The notes beneath the pieces were generated by a model. The model did not search any database and was not told where the DNA came from. It was given only the letters and a program-made list of their open reading frames with translations. The position numbers and the translations under genes were made by a program. Below are positions 1-9,060 of a stretch of 64,000 nt of DNA, one piece after another (position 1 is the first letter of the stretch; the number at the start of each line of letters is the position of its first letter). Source of the stretch: Terriglobia bacterium (GTDB lineage Bacteria; Acidobacteriota; Terriglobia; Bryobacterales; Bryobacteraceae); assembly GCA_020073345.1 (NCBI GenBank), contig JAIQFI010000029.1, forward strand, positions 62,001-126,000, written 5' to 3'.

Positions 1-736
1 GCCGATGTCCAGATCGAAGGCAGGACGCGCAAGGTCATCATGCAGGCTCCCAAGAGCGGCGTATTCTACATCCTGGACCGCACCAATGGACAGTTCATCT
101 CGGCCGAGCCCTTCGTCCCGGTGAACTGGGTTACGGGCTTCGATAAGAAGAACAACGGCAAGCCGATCATCAATCAGGACGCCTACTACGATCAGACGAA
201 TTCGGTGGTGATCTACCCGGGCGGCGGCGGCGCACACAATTGGGCGCCGATGTCCTACAACCCGAACGCCGGGTTGGTTTACCTTCCCTACTCCGCGGGC
301 AGTTACACCTTCAACGCCGCCAAGGAACCCGATCCCAAGGCCGGTGGGGGCGCGCATGGGTTGGGTCGCGGTGGTCAGGATAAGAGGACGACCCCCATGC
401 CGATCTGTTGGCGGCGGCACGCTGACCACGGCCAGCAACCTCCTGTTCCAGGTTGCGGGCAATACGCTGTACGCCTACAAGGCGGATACGGGTGACGAAC
501 TGTTGGCGCTGCCGTTCAACCTCGGTGGTGGGGCTCCTCCGATCACCTACATGATCGACAACACGCAGTACGTCGGGTTTGCGACCGGCACCCAGTTCCT
601 GGCTATGAAGGTCGGTGGCACGGCTCAAATGCCTCTGGCTCCGCCGCCGGGTCAGTTTGGTCGAGGTGGCAAGGGTGGTCCGCCGCCCGCAGCGCCAAAA
701 TCCGCGGCTCCGCCGGCCCAAGAGCCGCACAAGTAA
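1..736 (+). pseudogene. PQQ-dependent dehydrogenase, C-terminal part, frameshifted
   Basis: This is the C-terminal part of a periplasmic quinoprotein dehydrogenase of the eight-bladed propeller (PQQ alcohol/glucose dehydrogenase) family; the 5' end lies outside the window. Seen: the frame open from base 1 reads GVFYILDRTNGQFISAEPF, then PFVPVNWVTGFD and GGGGAHNWAPMSYNP, which are conserved blocks of this family. After about base 390 the family match moves to another frame (SVGGGTLTTASNLLFQVAG, then GGGAPPITYMIDNTQYVGF), which runs to TAA at 734-736. The usual block between these (a substrate-processing 'AWDP' segment) is poorly preserved. A frameshift, possibly with a small deletion, near 350-410 explains this. 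It may be a real pseudogene or a sequencing error. Confidence 0.75.
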
Positions 737-2332
737 TTGGGCGAAGTGCCCCTGTCAAGAATAGGCCCAAAGGTTGCGGTCGACCGCGATCTCCCGTTCC
801 ACGAAAGCCTGGTCCACATGCTGTGGCATGCGGTCGAGGCCAAGCCGGATAGCGTGGGGGTGATTTATCAGGACCGTTCCATCACATACCGGGAGTTCGG
901 CCGCGCAAGCAATGGGCTGACGGCGCTGCTCGAGTCCCTCGGGCTAGAACCAGGGCCGATCGTCATCATGACGCCTAACTCCATTGAGATGGACGTGGCG
1001 CTAATGGCGGTGATGAGCGTGGGCGCGCAGGTCGCGCCGGTCAACCCATTCCTTACCGTCGCGGAGATCTGCAAGGTGCTCGATGGCTTCGGCGCGAAAG
1101 CCATCGTCTGCGATCAGAGCACGCTGGACAAAGCGAATGCCGTCGCCGCAAAGATCGGCGTCACTGATGTGGTCACGGTCGGAGAAGGCGGCGAGTCCTT
1201 ATCGCAATGGACCACAGACTCGCACCTCGACGTGCGGCCAGCGAAGATGCCGCGGGCCGACGATCTTGCACTTTCGATTTTCACCGGCGGCACTACCGGC
1301 GTTCCGAAAGGCGTCGACCATACGCATCGCGGCCTGATGTGGGGCCTGATTCAGCACGTCAGTGTCTGGCCGATCGCCTTCGGTGAAGGCGTCTTTCTGA
1401 ATGTTGCGCCGATGTTTCATATCTGGGGTCTGACGTATGCGACCTGGGTGCCGATCTTCACTGCCGGGACCCTGGTCATGATTCCGAAGTACGATCCCGA
1501 CGAGGTGGTGAGAGGACTGGCCGAGCATCGTGTCAGCATCTTTGCCGGTGGACCGGCACCTATTTACATGGGACTACTGAGAAGCCCGTTGTTCGATACG
1601 GTCGACCTTTCAGCGTTGAAATACTGCCCTTCGGGCGGCGCACCTTGTCCCGAGGACCTGCATCGAGAATGGCTTGAACGAACGGGCTGCCCGTTGCTGG
1701 AGGGCTGGGGCATGTCCGAAGGCGCTCCGTTTTGTCTCAATCTCTATGACGGCGAGCGCAAGCTCCTGTCGGTGGGCAATCCGGTGCCCGAGACCGAGGT
1801 CGAGGTGGTCGATCTCGAAACCGGAACGCGCGTCTTGCCGATGGGGGAACGAGGCGAGGTGCGAGTACGCGGGCCGCAAATGATGATCGGGTATCACAAT
1901 AAGCCCGAGGAGACGGCGTTCGCGCTCCGCGGCGGCTACATGTACACCGGCGATATCGGATATGTCGACCAGGACGGGTTTTTGTTTCTGGTCGACCGCA
2001 AGAAGGAGATGATTATCGTGGGCGGCTACAACGTTTATCCCCGCGAGATCGACGAGGTGCTGTTCAACCATCCGGCGATCCGCGAGGCGGCAACGGTCGG
2101 CACGCGAGACGATCGGCTGGGCGAGGTCGTGATTGCTTTTGTTGCGTTGAAGACGGGAGCCGAACTGGACAAAGAAGGATTCTTTGCCTACTGCAAGGAA
2201 AACCTGGTCAAGTATAAGCGGCCGGTGGAAGTCACGTTCATCGACGCGTTGCCGCGTACCGGCACGAACAAGATCGACCGCATCACCCTAAGAGCGATGG
2301 CAGCCGCCAGGGGCGATCGTCGTCTACTCTAG
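737..2332 (+). CDS. AMP-binding acyl-CoA ligase (long-chain fatty-acid-CoA ligase type)
   Basis: Adenylate-forming enzyme that activates a carboxylic acid with ATP and joins it to CoA in the cytoplasm. The 531 residues are full length for the family. Seen: the P-loop-like motif FTGGTTGVPKG at about residues 181-191, LLEGWGMSEG (A5 region), YMYTGDIGYVDQDGFLFLVD with the hinge DRKKEMIIVGGYNVYP, and the catalytic Lys region RTGTNKIDRI near the C-terminus. The TTG start directly follows the preceding stop; an internal ATG at 818 is an alternative. Its stop overlaps the stop of the convergent oxidoreductase gene. The acid substrate cannot be told from the sequence. Confidence 0.9.
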   Translation: MGEVPLSRIGPKVAVDRDLPFHESLVHMLWHAVEAKPDSVGVIYQDRSITYREFGRASNGLTALLESLGLEPGPIVIMTPNSIEMDVALMAVMSVGAQVAPVNPFLTVAEICKVLDGFGAKAIVCDQSTLDKANAVAAKIGVTDVVTVGEGGESLSQWTTDSHLDVRPAKMPRADDLALSIFTGGTTGVPKGVDHTHRGLMWGLIQHVSVWPIAFGEGVFLNVAPMFHIWGLTYATWVPIFTAGTLVMIPKYDPDEVVRGLAEHRVSIFAGGPAPIYMGLLRSPLFDTVDLSALKYCPSGGAPCPEDLHREWLERTGCPLLEGWGMSEGAPFCLNLYDGERKLLSVGNPVPETEVEVVDLETGTRVLPMGERGEVRVRGPQMMIGYHNKPEETAFALRGGYMYTGDIGYVDQDGFLFLVDRKKEMIIVGGYNVYPREIDEVLFNHPAIREAATVGTRDDRLGEVVIAFVALKTGAELDKEGFFAYCKENLVKYKRPVEVTFIDALPRTGTNKIDRITLRAMAAARGDRRLL

Positions 2333-3285
2333 ACTCGGCCGATATTCATGACGACGTGTCCTTTCTTGTGACCGGCCTCTGCATAATGGAAAGCCTCGGC
2401 GACGTCGTCGAGTGAGTAGCGTCTATCGATCACGGTCCTCAGCTCCCCGGCTTCGATCAGGCCCTTGAGAAAAGCTAGATCGCCGGGGGCGATGCGCGGC
2501 AAGCCGCCGACAAGTTTCGCGGCGCCCGTGATGGAAATCCACTGCTGTCGAACGATGTCGCCAAGTATCGACAACAGCCCGCCAGAAATCGTGATCAGCA
2601 CCAAGGGACCGCCTCGCTTAAGGGATTTCAGGCAGCGCGAGTAGCCGGCCTTCCCGACCGTCTCGACGACCATGTCATAGACCTGGCCGGCTCTCGAGAA
2701 ATCCTCCTTGGTATAGTCGATCACCTCATCCGCGCCGAGCGATTTCACCAGCTCCAGATTGGCGGTACTGCATACGCCTGTGACGCGCGCCCCGAAATGC
2801 TTCGCGAGCTGAACCGCGAAGACACCCACACTCCCGGACGCGCCATAGACCAGCACGTTTTGTCCGGACTGTATCTTTGCTTGCCGCAGGAAGCACAGCG
2901 CGGTCAGCCCGCCAAACATGACCGCAGCGGCTTCTTCAAGCGTCATATTGACCGGCTTCATTTCCAGCCGGCTTTCGAGCGGACATGCATACTCGGCGTG
3001 CGTGCCGAGCTTGAATCCAGTCCCTCCGAATACCTGGTCGCCGGGGCGGAACCTAGTCACGGCTTGGCCCACCGATTCCACTGTTCCGGACAACTCCATC
3101 CCAAGGATCTTGCCCTTCCTCAGGCCAATGAGCATCGCGAAGATGCGTGGAAAGTTTTTGAGCCGATAGTCCGCGGCGCAGATCGTGGAAGCGTGTATGC
3201 GAACCAGGACTTCGTTGTCCTTGGGAACAGGCTTTTTGACGTCCTGGATTTGGACATCGCCTCCGCTATAGACAGCGGCTTTCAT
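2329..3285 (-). CDS. NAD(P)-dependent MDR oxidoreductase (quinone oxidoreductase-like)
   Basis: Medium-chain dehydrogenase/reductase of the zinc-independent quinone reductase type, expected to use NADPH to reduce quinones or enones in the cytoplasm. Seen: the GroES-like N-terminal domain (EVLVRIHASTICAADYRLK, GMELSGTVESVG, RFRPGDQVFG) and the Rossmann nucleotide-binding motif VYGASGSVGVFAVQLAKHFG at about residues 146-165. The Cys ligands of structural-zinc alcohol dehydrogenases are absent. Length 318 residues is normal. Its ATG overlaps the stop of the upstream TIGR03435-type gene by one base (TGATG), so the two are probably translated from one message. Confidence 0.9.
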   Translation of the reverse strand: MKAAVYSGGDVQIQDVKKPVPKDNEVLVRIHASTICAADYRLKNFPRIFAMLIGLRKGKILGMELSGTVESVGQAVTRFRPGDQVFGGTGFKLGTHAEYACPLESRLEMKPVNMTLEEAAAVMFGGLTALCFLRQAKIQSGQNVLVYGASGSVGVFAVQLAKHFGARVTGVCSTANLELVKSLGADEVIDYTKEDFSRAGQVYDMVVETVGKAGYSRCLKSLKRGGPLVLITISGGLLSILGDIVRQQWISITGAAKLVGGLPRIAPGDLAFLKGLIEAGELRTVIDRRYSLDDVAEAFHYAEAGHKKGHVVMNIGRV

Positions 3286-4103
3286 CAGTTCTCGCTGGGC
3301 TGCCGCTCGACGCGATCGATCACCAAGACCTCCTCCTGATCCCGTTGCGACTCGAGCTTGAGTCCCAGTTGCTCCCGGACGGCTGTGTATATGGAAGGTC
3401 CACTCGGATCGGCAGGGGGGCCCGGGATGTTTGCGCCTGCCGGGATCGGTTGTTCTGGAGTAAACGTGAGGTCTATATCGTAACGGCCGGTCAGGCCCGT
3501 CTTGTCGACGACCGTACGACTGAGCATCAAGCCAAGCAGGGCAGTAAATTGCTGGATCGGGGTCCCCGTGAGAATGAGTCTGCCGGCGCCGCCGGTTTTC
3601 GGTCCGCAGATGGGTGTTTGAGCGCCCGCCGATGCCGCCTCTTTGGCGGCTGCACTACCTGGCGCGACGCACCCTTTCGATTCCAATAAATTCTTGCCCA
3701 GCTTCCCGTCGCTTCGAGCCAGCATGAGCGCAAGGACGGAGACTTCACGCTTTTCCAGCCGCGCCACCAGCCTGAATCGGTCCGCGAGCAAGGCTTGCAG
3801 CATCAAACGCCGCTCCTCAAGGGTTGCTGGTCCTGCCGCCCGAGCATTGATATCGTACCGCGCGGTGACCGCCCACTCGGGGACGCCGGAGAGTTTCGAT
3901 GGCTGGTTGATGCCGTAGGCAAATTGGATGATGGCACGCAACGGAAGGTTGACGAAGTTGACGCCGTTCGGCAGCATACCAATGTTGGCTTGCGTCGTTT
4001 CAGACTTGTTCAGTTTAACTGAGGCGACTTCAAAGGCGGGCGGGGCCTGGGCTATTAGTGCCGCGGCTGACAACGCAAAGAGTAATGAGAGGTAGGAGCG
4101 CAT
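3285..4103 (-). CDS. TIGR03435-family secreted protein
   Basis: Secreted protein of the TIGR03435 family, which is strongly expanded in Solibacter-type acidobacteria and has no firmly known function. Seen: signal peptide MRSYLSLLFALSAAALIA cleaved before QAPPAFEVASVKLNKSE, the family's PNGVNFVNLPLRAIIQFAYG block, and the C-terminal VVDKTGLTGRYDIDLTFTPE followed by REQLGLKLESQRDQEEVLVID. The start at 4101-4103 was chosen because AAGGAG sits 7 bases upstream; the open frame extends further but reads as noncoding. The downstream MDR gene is coupled by a TGATG overlap. A tandem repeat upstream may control it. Confidence 0.88.
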   Translation of the reverse strand: MRSYLSLLFALSAAALIAQAPPAFEVASVKLNKSETTQANIGMLPNGVNFVNLPLRAIIQFAYGINQPSKLSGVPEWAVTARYDINARAAGPATLEERRLMLQALLADRFRLVARLEKREVSVLALMLARSDGKLGKNLLESKGCVAPGSAAAKEAASAGAQTPICGPKTGGAGRLILTGTPIQQFTALLGLMLSRTVVDKTGLTGRYDIDLTFTPEQPIPAGANIPGPPADPSGPSIYTAVREQLGLKLESQRDQEEVLVIDRVERQPSEN

Positions 4104-4142
4104 CGAAATTCTCCTTATCATCATGCCGATATCGCGATGATA

Positions 4143-4180
4143 CCTAGAACATCGACAATTATGCCTAGACCATCGACAAT
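4143..4180. promoter_or_regulatory. Tandem 17-bp repeat in divergent promoter region, probable operator
   Basis: CCTAGAACATCGACAAT (4143-4159) and CCTAGACCATCGACAAT (4164-4180) match at 16 of 17 positions with a period of 21 bp, two helical turns. They lie between the divergent TIGR03435-type gene (start 4103) and the DUF1592 cytochrome gene (start 4311), about 40-80 bp before the former. Two sites on one helix face suggest cooperative binding by a repressor or activator. The regulator is not identified. Confidence 0.5.
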
Positions 4181-4310
4181 CGTCAAGGGGCGTTGCTGAC
4201 GGGCGGTGCCTTCGAGCCCTGTTACCGTTCAGGTTTTTGTGATAAAACAGGAGTGCTCCTATGGTGAACATCCGACTGCAAATCGTTGATAAACCGATGA
4301 GTTGCAATAT

Positions 4311-6767
4311 ATGAAGCGTTTCATTTGTGCGAGTGCTCTTGTGGTTCTGATCGCCTCTCTGGCGGTTTTCGGAAACAGGGCCGTGGGGCAGACTCCTGCC
4401 GCAAGCGGGCCGGATCAACATCGCGCGATGTTGAACACCTACTGCGTCGGCTGCCACAACACTCGTGTGAAGACGGGCGGCCTCGCGCTGGATGGCCTGA
4501 ATCTCCAAGCCGCTGCCGACGACGCGCAGATTTGGGAGAAGGCCTTGCGCAAGCTGCGCGGGCGTTTGATGCCGCCGCCGGGCGCGCCCCAGCCGCCGCA
4601 GAAGGATATCGATTCCTTCATGGCCTGGATGGAAAACAACATCGATTCCCATGCCGCCGACTCGCATAGCAAAGCCCCGAAGGCGGGCTATGTGCCGGTC
4701 CAGCGTCTGAACCGAACGGAGTACGCCGCAACGGTGAAAGCGCTGGTGGGCGTGGACGTGAAGGCCAAGGACGTGCTGCCGCAGGACATCCAGGTGGGGG
4801 GCTTCGACAACATCGCGACCGCCTTGAGCGTATCCCCTTCGTTCCTGGATCAGTACATCACCGCTGCCCGGCAGGTGGCGAAACTCGCGGTCGGCAATCC
4901 CAATCCTCGTGTTTCGAACGTCAAGTACTCCATCGCTGCCAACCAAAACCCTGACGAGCCACTGCCTTTGGGCACGCGCGGCGGCATTAAGTTTAAACAC
5001 AATTTCCCGGCCGACGGGGAGTATCGCATCAACATCGACGACCTTTCGGTGGGCCTGTACACCGGCTCGGTGGAGAACCAAAGCACGCTGGTCGGCATGA
5101 TCGACGGCAAGATCGTGTTCCGCAAACCCATTGGAGGTCCAGCGGATCAGGCTCTGGCGGATCGCAAGGGAGCGGATGGACGCGCCCTGATCATGGAACG
5201 CTTCCAGAAAATCCCCGTCCAGGTTCAAGCCGGCGTGCGCGACGTGGTCATTGCTTTCATCGACCGTTCCCACGTAGAGTCCGACGAGAACGTCGCAGCC
5301 CAACCCGTCTTCAACGGCCTGACCGGCGGCACTGCGGTCGCCGGGCGCATGCCGCGTCTAGTCAACGGCGTCGAAATCGTAGGACCCTATAATCCGACAG
5401 GCGTTTCGAAAACCACCAGCCGCGCCCTTATTTTTGTCTGCGATCCTAAACCGGCCGAGGAACTCTCGTGCGCTCGCCAGATCACCGAAAACCTGTCGCG
5501 CCGGGCTTTTCGACGACCAGTGACCACAGAAGACGTGACCCGCCTCATGCCGTTCTATGAAGCTGGACGTCAGGGCGGAGGGAGCTTCGATCAGGGAGTC
5601 GAGCAGGTGGTGGCTGCCGTGCTGGCCAGTCCCGAGTTCCTCTATCGTTCGATACGGGGTCCTAAGGGCGCATCTCCGAACACCGAGTTCGGGCTCACGG
5701 ATCTGGAATTGGCGTCTCGTCTTTCATTCTTCCTATGGAATAGCGGTCCCGACGATGAGCTCCTGAAGCTGGCCGCGGCGGGCGGCTTGACCAAGCCCGG
5801 GGCGCCTGGAAAGGAAGCAATGGAAAAGCAGGTGCGGCGCATGATGGCCGATCCCAAGGCCTCCAGCCTGGTCACCAGCTTTGCGATGAAGTGGCTGAAT
5901 ATCGCCGATCTCGACGCCGTGAAGCCCGACCCGGCGTTGTTCCCGGGATTCAACGATCAGTTGCGGCACGACTTTTCGATCGAAGCCGAAGAATTCATCA
6001 GCAGCATCTTTTCGGAAGACCGCAACGTCGTGGATCTCCTGACGGCCGACCACACCTTCTTGAACGACCGTTTGGCTCGCCACTACGGTATTTCCGGAGT
6101 CGCCGGTTCGCAGTTCCGCAGGGTCACGCTGGCTGAGAAAGAGCGCTGGGGCATACTGGGCAAGGCCGCGGTGCAACTGAAGACCTCTTACGGCGATCGC
6201 ACGTCTCCGGTCTTGCGCGGAGCGTGGGTCCTCGACAAACTGATGGGCACGCCGCCGTCGCCTCCGCCCCCAGACACCGCAACCGACCTTTCGCAAAAGG
6301 CAGGGGAGCAGCCGAAAACGGTCCGGGCGCGCCTGGAGCAACATCGCGAAAAGGCCGTGTGCAGGCAGTGCCATGGCGTGATCGATCCGGTCGGCTTGCC
6401 GCTGGAATCTTTCGATGCGATCGGGCAGTTCCGGACCACGGACCGCCAGGCGAACAATGCCCCCATCGATGCCAGCACGGTGCTGCCGAATGGCGTTCCG
6501 ATCAACGGTCCGGTGGACCTGAGGACGCAGCTGGCGCAGCGGCCGGAAATGTTCGCTCAGGCTCTCACGGAGAAACTGATGATGTACGCGCTCAACCGGG
6601 AGCTGGAGTATTTCGATATGCCCCAGGTTCGCGCAGTGGTTCACGGGGCGGCGAAGGACAATTACAAGTTCTCTTCCATCGTTTTGGGAATCGTAAATGC
6701 GGATGCGTTCCGTAAGCAGGGCCTGGCTCCGAAGGCCAGCGGAGTGAAGTCTGGCGCAGCCAATTAA
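4311..6767 (+). CDS. DUF1592/DUF1588/DUF1585-type c-type cytochrome protein (PSD1-like)
   Basis: Large secreted c-type cytochrome of the family found widely in Planctomycetes and Acidobacteria, usually beside a DUF1552 protein; its exact reaction is unknown. Seen: signal peptide MKRFICASALVVLIASLAVF ending near AVGQ, a heme site CVGCH at about residue 46, the DUF1587-like VQRLNRTEYAATVKALVGVD, an internal beta-rich middle, the DUF1592 block ELASRLSFFLWNSGPDDELL, the DUF1588 block LTADHTFLNDRLARHYGI, and a C-terminal CRQCHGVIDPVGLPLESFDA, which is a second CxxCH. The start is the ATG at 4311 because the signal peptide begins there. The DUF1552 gene follows at 24 bp, likely in one operon. Confidence 0.9.
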   Translation: MKRFICASALVVLIASLAVFGNRAVGQTPAASGPDQHRAMLNTYCVGCHNTRVKTGGLALDGLNLQAAADDAQIWEKALRKLRGRLMPPPGAPQPPQKDIDSFMAWMENNIDSHAADSHSKAPKAGYVPVQRLNRTEYAATVKALVGVDVKAKDVLPQDIQVGGFDNIATALSVSPSFLDQYITAARQVAKLAVGNPNPRVSNVKYSIAANQNPDEPLPLGTRGGIKFKHNFPADGEYRINIDDLSVGLYTGSVENQSTLVGMIDGKIVFRKPIGGPADQALADRKGADGRALIMERFQKIPVQVQAGVRDVVIAFIDRSHVESDENVAAQPVFNGLTGGTAVAGRMPRLVNGVEIVGPYNPTGVSKTTSRALIFVCDPKPAEELSCARQITENLSRRAFRRPVTTEDVTRLMPFYEAGRQGGGSFDQGVEQVVAAVLASPEFLYRSIRGPKGASPNTEFGLTDLELASRLSFFLWNSGPDDELLKLAAAGGLTKPGAPGKEAMEKQVRRMMADPKASSLVTSFAMKWLNIADLDAVKPDPALFPGFNDQLRHDFSIEAEEFISSIFSEDRNVVDLLTADHTFLNDRLARHYGISGVAGSQFRRVTLAEKERWGILGKAAVQLKTSYGDRTSPVLRGAWVLDKLMGTPPSPPPPDTATDLSQKAGEQPKTVRARLEQHREKAVCRQCHGVIDPVGLPLESFDAIGQFRTTDRQANNAPIDASTVLPNGVPINGPVDLRTQLAQRPEMFAQALTEKLMMYALNRELEYFDMPQVRAVVHGAAKDNYKFSSIVLGIVNADAFRKQGLAPKASGVKSGAAN

Positions 6768-6791
6768 TTGTTGGTGGTAAAAGGAGATCAC

Positions 6792-8129
6792 ATGTTCATC
6801 ACGAAGAAGCATATTTCCCGCAGAACGGTGCTGAGGGGCGCGGGAGTGAGCCTGGCCTTGCCGTTCCTGGATGCCATGGTCCCCGCCAGCACGGCTTTAG
6901 CCCAGACCGCCGCGGCGCCCAAGCTGCGGACGGGCTTTTTTTACCTTCCCCACGGTGCGATCATGGGCAACACCTCGCATGGGCCATCCATGGATAAATG
7001 GACGCCCAGCGGTTCCGGCGCCGATTTCAAGCTAAGCCCGATTCTTTCCTCCCTCGAACCGCACAAAAAGTACGTTTCGTCTTTCGGGAATCTGGAGAAC
7101 GCCGCCACCGCGGGCTCGGTTCATACGTTCACTCCGGCGACGTGGCTGAGCGCCACGCGACCGGACACCGGCGGCCCTAAGGCGCATATGGCCACGACTC
7201 TCGATCAGGTGATCGCGAAAGTCATCAGCCAGGACACCCCGCTTCCATCCCTCGAAGTCTCCTCGGAGACGATCGTTCAGCAGGCGGCGGGCGGCGGCGG
7301 CTCCTATACAACGCTGTCGTTCCGCGACGCAGAATCGCCGCTGCCCATGGAATCCAATCCGCGGAAAATCTTCCTGCAATTGTTTGGTGAAGGCGACACT
7401 CCCCAGGAGCGGGCAGCCATCAGCCACCAGACCAACAGCATCCTGGACCTGATCCTCGACCGCACGAAGAAGCTTCAGGGCGAATTGGGTGGTAGTGACC
7501 GCGCCGTTCTCGACGGGTATCTGGAAAGTGTTCGCGAAATCGAGCGGCGTGCGCAAAAGGCCGGCGGAAAGGATCTTTCGGCCTTCAAGATTCCCGAGGC
7601 TCCCATCGGGGAGCTGGAAGACTTCGCCGAGCAGGTGAAGTTGATGTTCGACCTGCTCGCCCTCGCCTATCAGGCCGATCTGACCCGCGTGGCTTCCTAC
7701 ATCATGGTGGCGGAAGGCACCAACCGGACCTATAACCACATCGGCGTTCCGGACGCCTTCCATCCCGTCTCGCACCACGCCAACGATCTGGAACGAATCA
7801 ACAAGCTGGTCAAGATCCAGAGCTGGCACGTGGAAAAGTTCGCGGAGTTTATCGCCAAGATGGCGGCGACGCCGGACGGCCAGGGCACCTTGCTCGACCA
7901 TTCGATCTTCATGTACGGGTCCAACATGAGCAACAGCGACCTGCATAACAACTATCCGGAGCCGAACATCATTGTGGGCGGCGGCAACGGAAAAGTGAAA
8001 CTCGGCGGCCAGCATATCGTGCTGCCGGATCGTACGCCGATCGCGAATCTGCACCTGACGCTGCTGCAAAAGGCGGGCGTGGAGCGCGATAAGTTCGGCG
8101 ACAGCACGGGCGTTATTTCGCAAGTGTAG
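6792..8129 (+). CDS. DUF1552 domain protein, Tat-exported
   Basis: Exported protein of the DUF1552 family, almost always found next to a DUF1592 cytochrome as here; biochemical role unknown. Seen: a twin-arginine signal ISRRTVLRGAGVSLALPFLD, then RTGFFYLPHGAIMGN and the C-terminal DHSIFMYGSNMSNSDLHN and VGGGNGKVKLGGQHI blocks typical of the family. The start at 6792 is chosen for AAAGGAG 5-6 bases upstream; an upstream TTG in frame lacks a ribosome site. Tat export suggests that it folds, perhaps with a cofactor, before crossing the membrane. It is followed by an MBL-fold gene at 13 bp. Confidence 0.88.
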   Translation: MFITKKHISRRTVLRGAGVSLALPFLDAMVPASTALAQTAAAPKLRTGFFYLPHGAIMGNTSHGPSMDKWTPSGSGADFKLSPILSSLEPHKKYVSSFGNLENAATAGSVHTFTPATWLSATRPDTGGPKAHMATTLDQVIAKVISQDTPLPSLEVSSETIVQQAAGGGGSYTTLSFRDAESPLPMESNPRKIFLQLFGEGDTPQERAAISHQTNSILDLILDRTKKLQGELGGSDRAVLDGYLESVREIERRAQKAGGKDLSAFKIPEAPIGELEDFAEQVKLMFDLLALAYQADLTRVASYIMVAEGTNRTYNHIGVPDAFHPVSHHANDLERINKLVKIQSWHVEKFAEFIAKMAATPDGQGTLLDHSIFMYGSNMSNSDLHNNYPEPNIIVGGGNGKVKLGGQHIVLPDRTPIANLHLTLLQKAGVERDKFGDSTGVISQV

Positions 8130-8142
8130 GAGCCGGAGCCAA

Positions 8143-9051
8143 GTGGTCAACCGCAGACAATTCTTTCAGTCGGGTGCGCTCGCTCTGTGGGCAGCTCCGC
8201 GCATTCTCAAAGGCCAGCAGACCGGCGCCGGCCGCCTACCAGATAGGTTCGCCATATTCGACGGAGGCGGCGCCAATGTACTGGTCTTCTCCACCGGTGA
8301 GGGGCTCATGTTGGTGGACAGCGGCGCTCCAAAATCGGGTGACATGCTCATGGCGAATCTGGATAATTTTGGCGGCGGCAAGAAGGTGCAGACCCTGTTC
8401 AACACCCACTATCACCTCGATCAGACCGGCAACAACGAAGTTTTCGCGGCGGCGGGGGCAAAGATCATCGCGCACGAACGCACCCGCCAGTGGATGTCCA
8501 CCGACTACTGGGTTGAGGCCGAAGAACGTTATGAGAAGGCCCGCCCCAAAGCCGCCCGCCCCACCGAGACGTTCCTGACCACCGGTTCCTTGAAAGCAGG
8601 TGCCGAACAGATCGACTACGGCTACCTGACTCTGGCCCACACCAGCGGCGACATTTACGTCTTCTTCAAGACTTCGAATGTTCTTGCGGTAGGCGACGTC
8701 GCATCACCTCTGCGTGATCCGGCGCTCGACTATTACACCGGAGCGTGGATCGGAGGCCGCGTGGACGCAATGGATATCCTGCTCGCGCTCGCGAATGAAC
8801 AGACCAGGATCGTGCCCGCGTATGGTCCCATCATGACCCGCGCCGAATTTAAGGCGGAGCGCGACATGATGGAAGAGGTTCGGGCACGCCTTTTCAAACA
8901 GGTTCGGGAAGGCGACGGCCCCAAGGACATGTTGGAGGGCGGCGTCATGAAGGGCCTCGCCCGAACGTGGAAAGACTCCTACAAGTTCCTGTATGACGCG
9001 GCCAAGGGTTGCTGGGCTCACCATGACAAAATGGACCCCAATGTTGTTTAG
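8143..9051 (+). CDS. MBL-fold metallo-hydrolase, Tat-exported
   Basis: Metallo-beta-lactamase-fold hydrolase, probably periplasmic. Seen: N-terminal NRRQFFQSGALALWA, a twin-arginine-type signal, and the metal-binding motif NTHYHLDQTGNNE (HxHxD form) at about residues 85-97, with the later His in LAHTSGDIYVFF and the Asp in AVGDVA completing the site. GTG start at 8143, preceded by GGAG. It sits in the DUF1592-DUF1552-MBL-ankyrin run (gaps 13 and 9 bp), which suggests a shared task, but the substrate is unknown. Confidence 0.85.
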   Translation: MVNRRQFFQSGALALWAAPRILKGQQTGAGRLPDRFAIFDGGGANVLVFSTGEGLMLVDSGAPKSGDMLMANLDNFGGGKKVQTLFNTHYHLDQTGNNEVFAAAGAKIIAHERTRQWMSTDYWVEAEERYEKARPKAARPTETFLTTGSLKAGAEQIDYGYLTLAHTSGDIYVFFKTSNVLAVGDVASPLRDPALDYYTGAWIGGRVDAMDILLALANEQTRIVPAYGPIMTRAEFKAERDMMEEVRARLFKQVREGDGPKDMLEGGVMKGLARTWKDSYKFLYDAAKGCWAHHDKMDPNVV

Positions 9052-9060
9052 GAGGAAAGC

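Noticed and set aside
3285-5303. 672-residue minus-strand frame across the divergent region
   Set aside because: Only its C-terminal 272 residues (from the signal peptide at 4103) are protein-like; the rest is antisense to the DUF1592 gene.
5733-6812. Long minus-strand frame opposite the DUF1592 gene
   Set aside because: Shadow frame in GC-rich DNA; Arg/His/Gln-rich, no domain.
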